A stretch of 64,000 nucleotides of DNA from Delphinus delphis (Eukaryota; Chordata; Mammalia; Artiodactyla; Delphinidae), in assembly GCF_949987515.2 (NCBI RefSeq), contig NC_082688.1, forward strand, positions 79,488,731 through 79,552,730, written 5' to 3'. A model generated the notes under the pieces. The model was not told the origin of the DNA. It did not search any database and saw only the letters and a list, made by a program, of their open reading frames with translations. Positions within the stretch are counted from its first letter, which is position 1, and every line of letters begins with the position of its first letter. Of the stretch, positions 12,461 to 62,158 are shown piece by piece. A program made the translations under genes and the position numbers.

Positions 12461-14604
12461 ACTCTGTATCTTTCTTTTTTGTGTTCATTTGCATATGAAT
12501 GGTATGTGGGTCTGATATTTACATCAACAGAATTGATTTGTCATTCCTCTGCCTCTCTTGGAATAAACTAGTCATCAAGAGCAGTTAAAAACTTAACCAC
12601 AGGTTGTTTTCCCAAAGTTTAGCTGTCAGTCAGTTCTCTGGAATTTTGAACCACGGAAGGTTCAGTGAATGATTATAGAACTAACTTACAAAAGTGCCAG
12701 AAGACTGTGATACGCCTAAGTAGTACTTTTTTCAACTCTACTTATGAAGGATTTTAAGGTGTTTTTGTTTGTTTGTTTGTTTTCTCTGCCAGAAATTTGC
12801 TTTTTTACTGGAGGGAAAATCAGCTATATTTCTCCTGGTGCTACCCCTTATAATCCTGTGACCCCAGGCCATCAACTTCCTTTTAGGGCCTCTATTTTCT
12901 CATCAGGGGAATGTTGGTCCCCTGATGTAGTCCTAGGTAAAGTTCTTTAAGGTAGGCTCACCATTCTCTGATTTATCTCATTACCTCCTTAGCATCTAAG
13001 ATCAAAGTGTCCCTAGCCTGTGGTGACAGATTAATGCCAAGCCACACATGTACAAGTGAAGGTGCCTCTCCAAGTAAGTCACATGCCAGTGTCCTAAATT
13101 GAGGCCAAAGGTCAGTTGGCAGCAACACTGTCTGTGGCTGGAGAGGATCCCCAGCACTGAACTCCCTCAACCTTTTTTACTGGGAGAGTAGTTCATGTGT
13201 TAAGTGTCTCAGATCTGCCTGCCTGTGCCGACTATTTAGTATTTTTAGTAATTTACTTTACAAATCTGGTGTCCAGCACTCCCTTCCCCACCCCCACTCT
13301 TCGATGCACAAAATGTATCTGTAAGAATCATGCCAAGTCACCCAGCTGGTATTTCAGGATGGGTTAGCTTTGAGAGACACCGTTTTGCTACCAAATAATT
13401 ATCTTTTCTTTCCGAATGTGAACAGATGTAGTGAAGGGTTTCAGAGATGGTGCAAGTGTCTCTTTTTGGATTCCTTTTCTTTGAGAACTGTCCATGGGTC
13501 CCACTTGATTCAGAGGCCAGGCAGATATCAGCAGTCCTAGCCTTCTCAACACAAGTGTTCAGGAAGGGCAAGTTCTGAGTGAGCTGTAAACGCGCTGCTT
13601 AAAAGATATCATTTGCCCTTCTTTCCTTTTTTTTTTTTTCTCTTTTTTTTTTCCTTTGCCTCCATGCAGTACCACCTTATTCTGTGGAACACAAGAGGCA
13701 GCAACCCGAACACATTTCCATGCATACTAATTCTTCCCTCTTCCAAAAGAGAAAAAAACCTAGGATGACACTCCACCCTCTCCCCCCAGATCCTCTCTGT
13801 TTGCTCATTCCTCTCTTTTATTAGTATTGAATGGGGATTAGACAAAACAGAAAAAAAGGCAGGAACAATGCAGATAAGAAAGGAATTGAAACAGTGGGGT
13901 CTGTGCTTTCTGTGGTTGTGGAAGTAGACAGGATTCCCTGGCCAGTTGGTGGCGTTTCTAGCAAAATCACAGATTTTGGGATAATTTGGGGTAATACTCA
14001 AGGTTTGGGTATGGGCTAGGATTCTGGCCAGGGTAAGGCAGACCTAGGTACATTCACAATGCCTAGATTCTACTTTGTATCTGGACTGTTCCCAAACCAA
14101 AGATCTTTCCCCTCACACCCTGCTTGGCACGTGGTTGTTTTGGCTCCCTCTTGGGAGTACTAAAGCACTGGGAACTCCTATAAGGTCATTTGAAACAAGA
14201 GTGATAGAATGAGTGAAACTGTGGAGTGGCTCTGATTTCCAGAACCCAACAGGCTTATAAGGGGGTGGTGGTGGTGGGGGAGGTCCATTTCCCAACTTCC
14301 AAGCAAAACCAGTTTGGGGTTGCAAAAACATAGCTCCTGTTGCTTTCCACTGACCTGTGGCTCAGAGTGGCAAGGGACATGTGACAATCAATGCCTGGCT
14401 CAGGCCACTGTGCTGGGTGACCCCTAGAAAGAAGGAAAGGCAACTCTAGTATTCAGAACTGCCTCTTGGAGGATTTCTCAGGCCCATGCGTCTCCTGGCT
14501 TTTTTCAGCTCTGGGGGCTGGTTGGTGACCTCCAGCCAGCGCCATCTTCAAACCAGGAGTTGCCACACCTGGAGAGGCAGCCCCAAGGGGCTGGTGGAAA
14601 AAGC

Positions 14605-14790
14605 CAGAGTTCAAAACCTAGCTCTGCCTCTTACTGGATGTACGCCCTGAGGCGAGTTTTTCCATCTCTCTGAGCTGCAGTTTTCTCAGCTGTAAAATGG
14701 GAGTAATGATAGGCTGGAATTTACAGAGATGTTGCCAGAGTTATAGAAGATGGTATGAAGCACTTGGCACGCGCTGATACTTAGTAATTA
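14605..14790 (+). mobile_element. MIR relic
   Basis: Shows MIR order: aaaacctagctctgcctctt, tctgagctgcagttttctca, gtaaaatgggagtaatga, then gcacttggcacg. Confidence 0.8.
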
Positions 14791-15709
14791 GTCACTGGCT
14801 CTTCTCTCTCCTAACTTCTGCAAGTAAAATTTCCTTCATTTATATAGTGAAACTACACAATTATCTAGTCTCTAAGGAAAAAAGGAGGCAGATGGAGAGT
14901 GCTTTATACGACACATTTTCTACAAGAGCCATACTGGTCACTATATCCATCCTGAAATACCAGCTGGCTTTGTAGGGTGGTAGGAACAGCAGGAATCGTG
15001 TAAGGCTTCCAGAGTCCTGCCAGGGCATTTATAAGGTACGGGGAAGCAAACTGACACGTTGTGTCCTGTGTCCTCACTGCATCATGGCAAATATGGGTAC
15101 AATTTGGCAACTGGTTTAACCATAGAATTTTGGCAAACTGAGCCCCTTTAGGGATGATTCAGTGACTTAAGGCTTTTGAAAGATATGAACAGCCCACCGT
15201 GCCCAGTTCAGCGAGGGGTTCCTACCACTTCCGGAGTTTCCTGCCTGAGTTTTCTCTCTGTAGTTACCTCCCATTCCTCCAAGACATCTGCTAGGCTAAG
15301 TTAGAACACAGGTCAGGTCGTGCCCCTCAGGCATGTTTGGTTTGGCCATTGTGCTGCAGGCCCACTCAGTAGTTTAGAAAAATCTAGTTACTGACATTTA
15401 TAAATCAAGAATGTTCGTGTAGAAATCCAGATTGCCAGCCTCGCTTGAAAACTTGGCTCTGTCCACACTGGGCTGGCATATTCCAGCATGCAGCCCGCGG
15501 CTGGAGCCAAGTGGCTGCCGCTCCCTTAGCCGGGCAAACGTTGCCCAGGCTGCCAAGCCCCTGTGCTGCCTGCTTCACTTGTTCAGGCCCCCTTCCTGAA
15601 CCGCGTGGTATTTTGGTTGCGATTCACTCCCCCTCTCAAACATATACTTTCCATGGTACCTCCCTGCTTTCTGAATCAAGTGTACCTTCTTCACCTGGTC
15701 CTCCACAGT

Positions 15710-15880
15710 GTCCAGCAATGATTCTCAAACTGGACACGTGCTAGAGACACCTGGGAGATTGTCGAATTCCTGGCGCCTCCCCCAGTCCCTTCTGATTCAG
15801 TAGCTCAGCGGTGGGACTCGGGAGCCTATTTTTAACAAGAAAGAGCCCCAGGTAATTCTACTGCAGATGATCTAGGGCAC
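15710..15880 (+). mobile_element. MER5-type hAT relic
   Basis: ttctcaaactggacacgtgc, ttctgattcagtagctcag and aattctactgcagatga follow the MER5A order. Confidence 0.7.
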
Positions 15881-16422
15881 GCCCCAGCATCCCGTGCTAG
15901 GCTTTCTTTAGTTTCAGTTCCGGAATTCCTAGAGAAGTCAGTTGGCCTTCCCTCTCCCCCACCAAATGGCAGCTCCTGCAAAAACCACGTGGGACTAGGG
16001 GAAAGAGGCGATTCCCAGTAAAAAGGTGCTCGGCAGACCACCGCACTCTTCCTTCTCATTCTCTCACGCCTGTTGCCGGTGCCCGGCTCATCCCATTGTC
16101 TCTGCACTCGTAACTCCAGGAAGGCAGGGGTTGCTTCTCACTCAGCTGCCTCTCCCCAGAAGTGCCTGGCCCTGGACTTCAGACACAGTGGGTGTGCTCA
16201 TCATCTATCTCTTTTAAGTTTTTAACTAGTTTTCAAACAGTTATATTTGTACAGTTAAAAATGCAAATAATACCAAAGGATATACAATGAAGCTGAGTCT
16301 TTCTCCCAATCCTGACTTCGAGGCCGCTGTCTCTTTTGTGTCTCAACGAAGACATGGGCCTGTCTATGGAGACAAGGCCCACTTGTCACTTTTTATCCCC
16401 ACAAACAGTTGTTTTCTGTACA

Positions 16423-16905
16423 AATGGTCCTCGACTCACAATGGTTTGACTTACAATTTTTTGACCACTTTGGTGCAAAAGCGATAGGCATTCAGTAGAA
16501 ACACACTTTGAATTTTGAATTTTGATCTTTTCCCGGGCTGGTGATATGCGGTACAATACTCTCTTGTGACGAGTCCCAGTCAGCCACACGATCAGGAGGA
16601 TGAACAACCGACACCCTTACAACCATTCTGTACCCAGACAACTACCCTGTTTTTCATTTTCAGTACAGTATTCAATAAATTACATGAGATATTCAGCACT
16701 TCGTTATAAAATAGGCTCTTTGTTAGATGATCTTGCCCAAATGTAAGCTAACGTAAGTGTTCTGAGAATATTTGAGGTAGGCTAGGCTAAGCTGTGATGT
16801 TCAGTAGCTTAGTATATTAAATGCATTTCAACTTACGATATTTTCAGTTTACAACGGGTTTATCAGGGTGTTACCCAATCATAAGTTGAGTAAGATATTG
16901 TACTT
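16423..16905 (+). mobile_element. Non-autonomous DNA transposon relic (Tigger-like)
   Basis: Imperfect terminal inverted repeats: cctcgactcacaatgg near the left end and the reverse of aatcataagttgag near the right end. The interior (ttcaataaattacatgagat, taggctaggctaagct) is a known mammalian DNA-element pattern. Family name is not certain. Confidence 0.65.
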
Positions 16906-17229
16906 TGTTTTCATTTTATAGTAATATGTTGATCATTCCATATCAGTCATCCCCAAAATAGGTTTTATGAATATTTATTCATAAAAACCTTGGATTAGAT
17001 AGGAGAATGTTACTATAATTATCTTAAAATTAAGACTATTGGAGAATGGATCGATTAAAAGACTTTTGCCCAAGGGGTAGGACTAGAAAGCAAGTCTTCC
17101 GACTTCCACCCCGGAGTGTTTTGCTCTAAGTTATACAGTTATTTGAAATCGCTGTTTATCTGTGTGGTGGAGGCCAGGAACAGTGTCCTTTCTTGTTCAC
17201 CACTTATAATTTATAAAAAGATAAGGAGA

Positions 17230-17400
17230 GGGCTTCCCTGGTGGCGCAGTGGTTGAGAGTCCACCTGCCGATGCAGGGGACACGGGTTCGTGCCCCGGTC
17301 TGGGAGGATCCCATGGCCACTGAGCCTGTGCGTCCGGAGCCTGTGCTCTGCAAAGGGAGAGGCCGCAGCAGTGAGAGGCCCGTGTACCGCAAAAAAAAAA
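17230..17400 (+). mobile_element. CHR SINE with internal deletion
   Basis: Head and tail match the CHR body, but the step from ggaggatcccatggccactg lacks about 28 bases (the ccgcggagcggctgggcccg region). Flanked by aaagataaggaga at 17217-17229 and 17401-17413. Confidence 0.93.
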
Positions 17401-18093
17401 AAAGATAAGGAGAAATTCTGCCCAGAGCTGGGGTAGAGGGTCCTCTCCAAACATATCTGGGGAGTTTGGGCATTTATGCCACCACAGTGTACCTTAAAGA
17501 TTACCTGATGTGAACTCACTCTTGCTACCAACTCAAAAGTGAGTTGGGAAGACTTCCAACTAACAGGTTTATTTAAAACGCTGCAGAGACAGTTACAACA
17601 GAAAACAGCTGCTTTCAAGTCTGCTCTTCCAAAGTTCGAGTTTTATACAGTTGCACAATGTCACCTGCTCCGGACCTCTTAACCTCCTATCAAGCAAAAC
17701 ATGAGTCCAGTTCAGAGGTCTGTCCACATATTCGAGATTCACCATGCAACACATCCTTCATTTCCCTTCCTCCTCATGACTTATCAGTGCAAGAATTTTG
17801 GAAAGTTGTATACAGATAAGGCAAAAGAAGTTTGGAATTGTATGCACCCTTGAGAGGTGAATCCTAGCTTTCACAAATAGCTTCACAGAGCCCACTTTCT
17901 TTGCTAAGGATATCATTTTTTATTCATTTATGTCCCACCTTTCCCCTACTCTGAGAAGAAAAGTGATTTCTTGAAGTGAATGTATCATAATCGTTAAAGA
18001 GGGCAAACACTCATTGAATAAATAAGGTCCAGCTTTGAGAGTAGAAGTTAAATGTTCTCTGTCCTTTTCAGGGACACGTGGCCATCAGGAATA

Positions 18094-55783
<37,690 letters not shown>

Positions 55784-56550
55784 GCCCTGGTTTCCTCGGA
55801 GATGGGCATCCTGGCCGCAGCGGGGAGGAAGCGCAGTGCCTACAGCCCGCAGGCCCTGGCGTGGCAGTCTCTCCACCCCAGCCTTTCCCCTCCCCTCTCC
55901 TCCCCTCCACGCAGGGGCGCTTCCAGCCCAGGGTGCCCTAAGGTTCCGGTGCCCATCCTCTGCACACAAAATCAGCAGTCTCTACATGCTCTATTTTTGT
56001 TAATCTTTTTATCTTTTTCTAGAATTTGGAAGCTTAGAATGGTGGGATTGTCAGTTGTGCCAGGAAGAGAGAGCTGAGCCCTTTACAGTTACTGATCACA
56101 GAATATGTTGATTTTTCACTCTTAGCCTGTACTGTTCAGCTGAACACAAATGTCTCCTGCCTGATTTTTGGTTCCTCTGTTACCCTCTGCTCAATGAAAC
56201 CTTTCCCTTGAGAGTCCTTTGCCTCTGCATACTGTCCCAAAGTTAACTGACAAGGCAGAGAAGAACTTTTTCACACTTCAAATCCTAGCCATGACTGTGA
56301 TCCCCTCGCCCCGCCTTTTCCTCCAGAGTGAATGATCCAGACACCTCGTGGATGGCTGAGGTTGAAATTTTTTGATTATGTACCTTTTGATAGATCAACA
56401 CTGAAGAAATATGGAGGTTTCTTTTACTATATTCAAACATTTTCCCCAGAAAATGTTTCATGTATCGAGAGAACTTTAGATGTGGTTTTGGAGAGAGATG
56501 CAGAACATTTCTAATTTGAATACGATTAAATCTATTTTCAAGGAAAACTT
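55784..56550 (+). other. ACO1: ACO1 3' untranslated region
   Basis: About 770 bp from the stop codon to the expected cleavage zone. No coding exon or interspersed repeat is recognised inside it. The end is inferred from the ATTAAA at 56525 and the GT-rich stretch near 56571-56582. Confidence 0.75.
56525..56530 (+). terminator. ACO1: ACO1 polyadenylation signal (ATTAAA)
   Basis: ATTAAA lies about 740 bp past the stop, with a GT-rich element (gctgtgtgtgtg) about 45 bases downstream. It is the best signal before the antisense LTR at 56855. The AATAAA at 57428 lies beyond that LTR and is less likely. Confidence 0.65.
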
Positions 56551-56854
56551 TTTGACTTTGATACTGAATTCTGCTGTGTGTGTGCCCCTCGTTTTGGGAT
56601 ATGTAGAGCAGAGCAGATCTCAGACTGCAGGATCCTGAAGCCTGGATGACCTTCAAGTTCTCCTCTTTTTGTAACCACGTCAGTAATATGCAGGTTAAAT
56701 GGCTGTGTTGAACCTCATTTGGGAGCAAACAAGAAGGTGGCAATAGCCTGGTAGCAGTAGCAATCATGTAGTCTGGTGAACGGATCATAATTTTTTTATT
56801 TTCATCTAGGTTATCTGCTCATTTTCATCACTGAAGTCATTTCAGGGCACATGT

Positions 56855-57245
56855 CTTAAGCTACTCCAGCTGCCATAATGAAATATCATAGGCTGAGTGA
56901 CTCAAACATCAAAAATTTATTTTCTCACAGTTCTGGCGTCTGGAAGTCCAAGATTGAGGTTCCAGCAAATTCATTTTCTGGTGAGAGCTCTCTCTCTTCC
57001 TGGCTTACAGCCAGCTACCTTCTCACTGTGTCCTCACATGGCCTTCCCTTAGTGCATGTGCACGGAGAGAAAGCACGAATGAATGAGCTCTCTGGTATCT
57101 TCGTCTTTCAAGGGCCCTACTCTCGTGACCTTTTTTAACCTTAATTACTTCCCTAGAGGTTCCATCTCCAGAGTCACAGTGTCCGGGAGGGCTTCGACAT
57201 ATGAATTATGGGGGACAACATTCAGTCCATCACAGGGCACCTTAA
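56855..57245 (-). mobile_element. MaLR (MLT1/MST-type) LTR, antisense
   Basis: In reverse it follows the MaLR order: cactgtgaggacaca-type words appear here as ctcactgtgtcctcacatgg, tttctcacagttctggcgtc, gacatatgaattatggggga and caacattcagtccatcacag. Confidence 0.7.
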
Positions 57246-57289
57246 CAGCTTACAAATTAATCTTCTTGTAATGAATTTTAAGTCTCAAC

Positions 57290-57430
57290 TTTAGCACTCA
57301 GGGTTTGTGCGCTGGTCAGTAGAACACCTAGGATCAAATCCTGTCTCCGCCTCTTCCCAGATGACGGACAAGGCAGGTTATTGAGCGTCCTTGCCTCTGA
57401 CGTCCTGGGATCTAGCTTCTGTTCATGAAT
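57290..57430 (+). mobile_element. Possible MIR fragment
   Basis: aggatcaaatcctgtctccg and aggcaggttattgagcgtcc resemble a diverged MIR core. Confidence 0.4.
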
Positions 57431-59214
57431 AAAAATTACAAACAGAACCCTGTTGCACAAGACAAGGCTGTGACCCTCAAATTAAGAGCAGTCCTAGGAT
57501 AAAAACACTAAGGAGGGCTGAGAAAACAGACGTCCACCCCTTAGCCCTCCATTGCGGAGCGTGGGAGCAGCCTGGTTCCCCACAATCAGTGCTTATGAGG
57601 AAACAGATTCCTGCAGCTATGACTTCTGGAATGGGATCCCTTCACTTCTGGACTCCCCTCCTCTACCTCCAAACACACTATCTTGTTCATTGATAAAATG
57701 TCTCAGCCAGTGTCCCATCCTTGCTCTCCACAAGGCTGAACAAATAGACCCCTTTTACCTGGTTTCTCAAGAAGGCACTGGGCTGCTTACTCTCCAGATT
57801 AGAAGTGTGCTGCTCTATGCTAGACCCAGCCCCTCCTTCCGCTCTATGGGGTTCCCATCTCCTTTGTTCTTAGTTTTCTAAATCCATTCCTGCCTGATCC
57901 CTCCTAGGGAAACAAGCGCTCCTTGGTGTGCACAGTGAGTTCACTGACCAACTTTTTTAATGCAGCAAATAAGCACATGTGTCTTTGGCTATGGGACAGC
58001 CTTCATGTAAGTGAAGAATAATCTAGGAGAAGGATATATTAGTCATGACTCTTAGTTGTAGTGTTAGAAGCACAATTCAAACTGCCTAAAGCAAAAAAAA
58101 AAAAAAAAAAATTGGCTCAAAGAACTTGAAGAACACGGGTGGCCATGGCGGCAGGTCTGATTGGATCTATGACTCAAACAGTTTCCTTCCCTATCGTTTC
58201 CCCTCTCGCCCTTCATTTGTGACGGCCTCTTTCTGGGGCGGGCCGTGTGCGGGGGGATATGGCCACCGGCAGCTCTGGGGTCACAGTTAATAATTTGTGG
58301 TTGTAGAGATCTGTCTCCCAGTATTCCCTAGGCCAAACATACTGGAAGTTTGCTAGTCACCTAAATGAAGAACCTTATTTTTGGCACAGTTGGCCTTTCA
58401 GGGTTGAGTTAGGACAGTGTGGCGCACCCTGCAGGTTATGAGGAGCAACGGAGAGCTGCTTCTGAAAATCAGGAGCCAAGGTTCCACTGGCTACCTTCTT
58501 TGGAAGTTGTTAAATGTCATGACCACAAACAGAATTTAACATCCAAGTAGTTTTTGTTCACCCAGACAGCCTAATCATTGTGCACAAAGATTATAGAATT
58601 ACAGCTGATATTTTTAACAGGTTTAATAATTTGCATCCCCAAAACTGAGATCTACTTTTTAAATACAGATTTGTTGAGTGGAATTTAGTTTTATTACATA
58701 ATATAATAAAACAGAGTTACTGGTATGATCCTGAAATTAATACTCCAGTTTGGTTCTGGTTGTCTAGTCAGCATCAGGGCTGAGTATCTGCTATTGTGCT
58801 TCTACAGGATGTTAACAACGTCCCATGAATAAAAGGGGTCCAGGGTCGGGGTATCTGGGAACCACTGGGTTAAACGGGCCTTATTAACCACAGAATTGAC
58901 ATAAGGACACACAATGGCAGTGTGTACTGGAAATCACTCATTTGAGGGGAGAGGGGGCAGCAGACAATATAGAATCCTATCTGCCCACAGAACTGCTTTC
59001 TTCAGAGCATCTCACAGCACTTGGGTTTCAAACGACACACTTGAGGAAACACTGACCTGATGGCTTGTTTTTAAATTCAAATAATAATGTCAGTTTTAAG
59101 GGTGGGAATCAGTTTACTGGCCTTGTGACACAATCAGGCATTTGACTGAAGGTGACTTTTCATTTCAGGTGAAAATATCACAAGGTGAGCACTGGTGGGG
59201 ACCACAGAGTTAAC

Positions 59215-59365
59215 CAGATCGAGTGGTTGTTATCAGATTATATCAGAACCACCTGAGGAACTTCAAAACGTACACGTTTTTAGACACACCCTGGCAGGAT
59301 GTTCTAAGGGGGCTGGGCATGTGCCATGAAAAAGACTCCCCAGTTGGTTCTGAAATGCAGCCTTT
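59215..59365 (+). mobile_element. MER5-type hAT relic
   Basis: atcagaaccacctgaggaac, tttagacacaccctggcagg and ccccagttggttctgaaatg resemble MER5A. Confidence 0.6.
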
Positions 59366-59835
59366 GACCTAGAATCCAACGACCAGCATTTGGACATCAG
59401 TTAAGAGTGCGTAATTCTTAAAACCCTACCTACTGGTTTCTTTCATTCAATAAATATTAACCAAATGCCTACTCTGTTCCATGCTCTATGCCTGCAATGG
59501 CTTGACTCCAGGCTAAAGTCAAACAAGGAAATTATTTTTCTTGTTTCAGCTTTAGCCTGCATTCTTCTGTTGGCTGTACTATTCACCTTCATCCAAATTG
59601 AATTATTTAGATACTTGCAAGAACTTTTCTCAAATAGATTTCCAGTGGATGTTGTATACATCCTATTGGAGTCCTTAAATAGCAGCGTCCAAAAAGGGCA
59701 CTCACATATACAAAGAGATACTTGTTAGATTGGGATTTATAAGAAATATATATTTGGTCTTTGTCCCTAGTTTCTGGCACAGAGCTCCTAAAACCCTTGG
59801 AATTTCGTGATAAGAGCAACAAAGGTGTCTCTTGT

Positions 59836-60500
59836 TATGTTAAGGAGCGACTCTTGGACCACCCCTAAGGATGGGGGCTGGTTACCGGAAAAACAACCAC
59901 GTGATTAGAGGGTTAGACCTTTCAGTCCCATCCCCTGACCTCAGGGGAGGGGAGAGGGGCTGGAGGTTGAATAAATTACCAATGGCCAACGATTTAATCC
60001 ATCATGCTTACATAATGAAACCTCCATTAAACCCAAAGGACAAGGTTCAAAGAGCTTCCAGGTTTGTGAACACGTAGAGGTTCAGAGAAGACCCAGAAAC
60101 TCTGAGCCCCTTCCCCAAACCTTACCCTATGCATCTCTTTCATCTGGCTGCGCCTGAGTTACTTCCTTTTATAATAAACCAATGATCTAGTAAGTAAAAG
60201 GTTTCTCTGAGTTCTGTGAGCCTCTCTAGCAAATTAAGCCCACAGAGGAGGTTGCTGTAACCTCTCATCTGTATTCAATTGGTCAGAGGCACAGGTAATA
60301 ACAATTTGGCTCCTGAAGTAGGGAAGAGGTGGGGCAGTTTTGTAGGACTGAGCCCTTAACTTGTAGGGATCTGACGCCATCTCCAGGCAGATAGTGGCAG
60401 AATTGAGTTGAATGGTAGGACACCCCGTTGGTGAATTGCTTGGTGGTGTGGGAACAAAGCCCATATTAAAACTGGTGACCAGAACGTTAATACTCTAATA
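59836..60500 (+). mobile_element. Solo LTR of an ancient endogenous retrovirus (ERVL-like)
   Basis: Begins tgttatgttaaggagcgact; further in are ggttgaataaattaccaatg, cctatgcatctctttcatct, the polyA-like tataataaaccaatgatcta and ccttaacttgtagggatctg, an order I know from a common mammalian LTR. Only LTR sequence is present, with no viral genes. It ends near the RIGI polyA region. Confidence 0.7.
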
Positions 60501-60556
60501 AAATATAAATGGAAAATGAATAAAAATTAGCAAGCAAGTTGGCTTAAATAACCCAT

Positions 60557-60562
60557 TTTATT
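60557..60562 (-). terminator. RIGI: RIGI polyadenylation signal (AATAAA on minus strand)
   Basis: TTTATT on the plus strand reads AATAAA on the minus strand, about 1,600 bases past the RIGI stop. I saw no better hexamer between it and the stop. The boundary of the LTR at 59836-60500 lies just beyond. Confidence 0.55.
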
Positions 60563-60584
60563 GTGTCTTACTAAGAATACTATT

Positions 60585-60780
60585 AATAACCATTATCAAA
60601 CAACTACTATGTATATCAAGTACTTTATGTTATTTCAGTTAAAAACTCTCTACTAAAAAAAAAAAAAAACTCTCTACTAACTCTTACAGGTATGTGTTAT
60701 CCTTGTTTCGCAGATGAAGAAAATTAAGCCTAGGAGAAGTTATGTAACTGGCAAGTTCTCTGACTCTCATCAGATCAAAA
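60585..60780 (-). mobile_element. MIR relic, antisense, in RIGI 3'UTR
   Basis: aacaactactatgtatatca, tatgtgttatccttgtttcg and cagatgaagaaaattaagcc are reversed MIR words. It contains a small duplication of ctctactaa around an A run. Confidence 0.6.
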
Positions 60781-62158
60781 GGAGGAAGAGGTGGCTGCAG
60801 CAGGTCACCCCACTGATCTCCAGGACTGATCTGGGGGTCTGGGTGGCCTCCTGGACACCAGTAAGCCTTCAGATATAAGTGCTATCTGAAAAGAGTTATG
60901 CGACCCCTTATGCCGAGCATATTAACATTTTATGATGTTTGGAGGTTTGTTAAAGCCATTGATGGTCCTAGTGAATTACAAACAACTAATCTGAATCTGT
61001 TTTAAGAAGATACTTAAATTACTACAGAGGCTATCCTGAGCGGAACATAAAATACCTTGGCCTGGATGGAGACAGTAAAACTCAGGTAGTTGTCTCCATG
61101 TCTGGAAAACCCCAAACGAAGCTCTGGAGCATCAGCCTTGTTAAATGACACAGGAATGCCATTCGGGTATGTATTCTAAGTTTTTAAATAGAAAGGACAG
61201 CCAAATTAAACTGCCTCTTCAGTATCATCCAAGGGACCTACCTGAGAACAGAGTCCGAATGTTGACCATCAACTATTACTGGAAAATGGCTTGAAATGAC
61301 CATTCGAAGGGAACAATGGCACAGGTTAAGAAAACAAATTAATCGGTCAAGATGTACAGTAAACCAAAAGAACAGAAACCAACTTCTCAATGAGTACTGT
61401 ATTATTTAAATGCCCCCATAACTAAAAATTGTCCACTGTAGAATTTTAAGATCAGATGCCACACATAGAGAACACAAGTGTATGTGACTATTATGCCTGT
61501 ATGTGTATATATATTGAACCTTTGGAATTACCAACGTGTAAAGGATCAGCAAAAAGGAGCCAACAGAAAAGACTGGGGTAGAGTTAGAAGCGCTAGTGGC
61601 CAAGAGGGAGTTCCAAGAAAGGAGTATTCAACAGGGCCAAAAGCAGCAAAGAGGTCAAACAGAGGGAAGGACTAAGACGTGCCCAGTGGATTGGGCCACC
61701 AGAGTCGCTGGTGACCTTGACAAAAACAATTTCAGTAGATTATTAAGGGCAAAAGCCAGTTTACAGTAGGTTAAGGAAAGAAAGGGAAGCATGGGAAACC
61801 TTTCAACATTCCATTCACTCATTCATTTATCTCAATGTGTACTGAGTGGCTAGCGGTGCACACTGGCAGTGGGTTCTGAAGGGAAGAATGGCAATAAGTT
61901 AAGCCTTTTTCATTTTTCCCAAGCTCTACTGACCTATAAAGTGATTCACTGAGTGCTGTGATTCATTCACTCGTGTTTTATGTAAGTGATACAGTACAAA
62001 CTGCTGAAAACAACAGAAGTTAAGTGATATATACTCAGTACAGTACAAGCCTTAGGGAAAATATCCTGACAGTGGTACAAGTGATCTGTGATTCACCCAC
62101 TGGTCTAATTTCTTCCTCACTCAAGGTCACCCCTTCCCTGCAGACTGAGGTCCTGAGC

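Larger units (their letters stand above)
1..18071 (+). other. ACO1: ACO1 intron 1 (3' part), repeat-rich, no coding exon seen
   Basis: The acceptor at 18071 implies an upstream untranslated exon. No CpG-rich promoter-like segment is seen here, so the exon and promoter lie upstream of the window. The interval is largely L1, CHR SINE, L2, MIR, MER5, LTR and DNA-transposon relics, listed separately. Stretches with no recognised element include about 1640-2430, 2660-3570, 4910-5880, 8140-9790, 12470-14600, 14800-15700 and 17420-18071. Confidence 0.75.
56551..60539. other. ACO1-RIGI tail-to-tail intergenic interval
   Basis: About 4 kb between the inferred ends of two convergent genes. It holds an antisense MaLR-type LTR, a possible MIR at about 57290-57430, a MER5 relic and a sense LTR. 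Positions 57450-59200 carry no recognised element beyond an A run near 58096. No further gene is seen. Confidence 0.75.
60540..62158 (-). other. RIGI: RIGI 3' untranslated region (inferred extent)
   Basis: About 1.6 kb between the RIGI stop codon and a minus-strand AATAAA at 60557-60562, in line with the long 3'UTR of the human gene. It contains an antisense MIR (about 60585-60780). The far end is inferred from the signal alone. Confidence 0.6.

Noticed and set aside
15430..15560. GC-rich patch considered as a promoter
   Set aside because: Only about 130 bp, with few CpGs and no first-exon features.
56285..56788. 167-residue minus-strand frame
   Set aside because: It overlaps the ACO1 3'UTR antisense; no recognisable domain and no splice or promoter context.
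57428..57433. AATAAA as the ACO1 polyA signal
   Set aside because: It lies beyond an antisense LTR and about 1.6 kb past the stop; the ATTAAA at 56525 with a GT-rich element fits better.
59836..60500. Remaining endogenous retrovirus genes beside the LTR
   Set aside because: No gag, pol or env-like frames occur on either side; only the solo LTR is present.
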